NCBI RefSeq assembly: GCF_000002075.1
Contig: NW_004797569.1
Coordinates: 469,243 to 533,242 of the forward strand
Reading direction: 5' to 3'
Source: Aplysia californica
Taxonomy: Eukaryota > Mollusca > Gastropoda > Aplysiida > Aplysiidae
DNA length: 64,000 bases
Within the stretch, counting starts at the first letter, position 1; each line of letters begins with the position of its first letter. Positions 63,775-64,000 of this stretch are shown piece after piece. The translations under genes were made by a program, and so were the position numbers. The notes beneath the pieces were generated by a model. It searched no databases. It saw only the letters and a program-made list of their open reading frames with translations, and was not told the DNA's origin.

Positions 63775-64000
63775 CAAGACCTCATCCATTGATGCAGAGC
63801 ATTGAATAACTTATGGCTATGGCGATAGAGGCCAATGGCACCTCCTGGGCCTCAAGGGGTTCCGCCTCAAAGACCAGGGATGGGCAGAGGTCAGGTCAAC
63901 GGGCCACCCACCGCAGAGACCCCCAGGACCTCATCCATTGGTGCAGAGCATGGAACAACTTATGGCTATGGCAAACTGGATCGATAACAACAACATGGCT
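63775..64000 (+). repeat. Partial tandem repeat at the window edge
   Basis: CCTCATCCATTGRTGCAGAG, then CATKGAAYAACTTATGGCTA TGGC, occurs at about 63779 and again at about 63928, roughly 150 bp apart. Cut by the window end; may be part of a longer retroposon. Confidence 0.6.

Noticed and set aside
63775-64000. Additional SEC24 or other exon at the right edge
   Set aside because: The segment is a partial direct repeat without SEC24 similarity on either strand; the window ends before it can be judged.

Overview
The window is invertebrate nuclear DNA. It has AT-rich introns with GT-AG boundaries, short exons, many simple repeats, and dozens of interspersed SINEs and MITE-like elements. Protein similarity and the repeat style suggest a lophotrochozoan, probably a gastropod mollusc, but the species cannot be fixed from sequence alone. 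There are no prokaryotic genes, rRNA genes, genuine tRNA genes or CRISPR arrays. One 220-base assembly gap lies at 27840-28059.

Three protein-coding genes are supported. (1) 1348-17483, plus strand, is a 14-coding-exon FAM234B-like (ITFG3 family) type II membrane protein with FG-GAP/VCBS-like Asp-rich motifs. My exon joins stay in frame and give 755 residues. (2) 30743-51825, plus strand, is a complete 15-coding-exon ATAD5/Elg1 gene. It encodes the large subunit of the RFC-like complex that unloads PCNA. My joins stay in frame and give 1705 residues. (3) 58853-63293, minus strand, is the last five coding exons of a SEC24 (C/D class) COPII coat subunit; its 5' part runs off the right edge. ATAD5 and SEC24 converge tail to tail, and opposing AATAAA signals lie about 40 bp apart near 55.55-55.59 kb. 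The three genes do unrelated housekeeping work (surface/secretory membrane, DNA replication, ER export), and nothing suggests they work together.

Layout: 1-1347 holds CT-rich repeat and a tandemly duplicated splice-acceptor/start-codon segment split by a MITE. 1348-17483 is the FAM234 gene, with a 1.6-kb 16-bp-unit minisatellite in intron 4. 17484-30742 is an intergenic repeat field, including a hAT-type MITE with a perfect 8-bp target duplication, TTAA-flanked MITEs, a LINE 3' end and the gap. 30743-51825 is ATAD5, whose introns hold SINEs and two related DNA transposons (CAG...CTG ends, a perfect 6-bp target duplication on one here and on the other). 51826-58852 is the convergent 3' region. 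58853-63293 is SEC24, with a decayed piggyBac element in one intron.

The most interesting content is the repeat fauna. At least ten apparently distinct non-autonomous DNA transposon families can be defined by their own terminal inverted repeats and target duplications. SINEs of two sizes share one 3' tail. Two cases show tandem duplication copying a splice acceptor. I see no new defence, biosynthetic or regulatory system; the undescribed material is the transposon families and the local gene-structure oddities.
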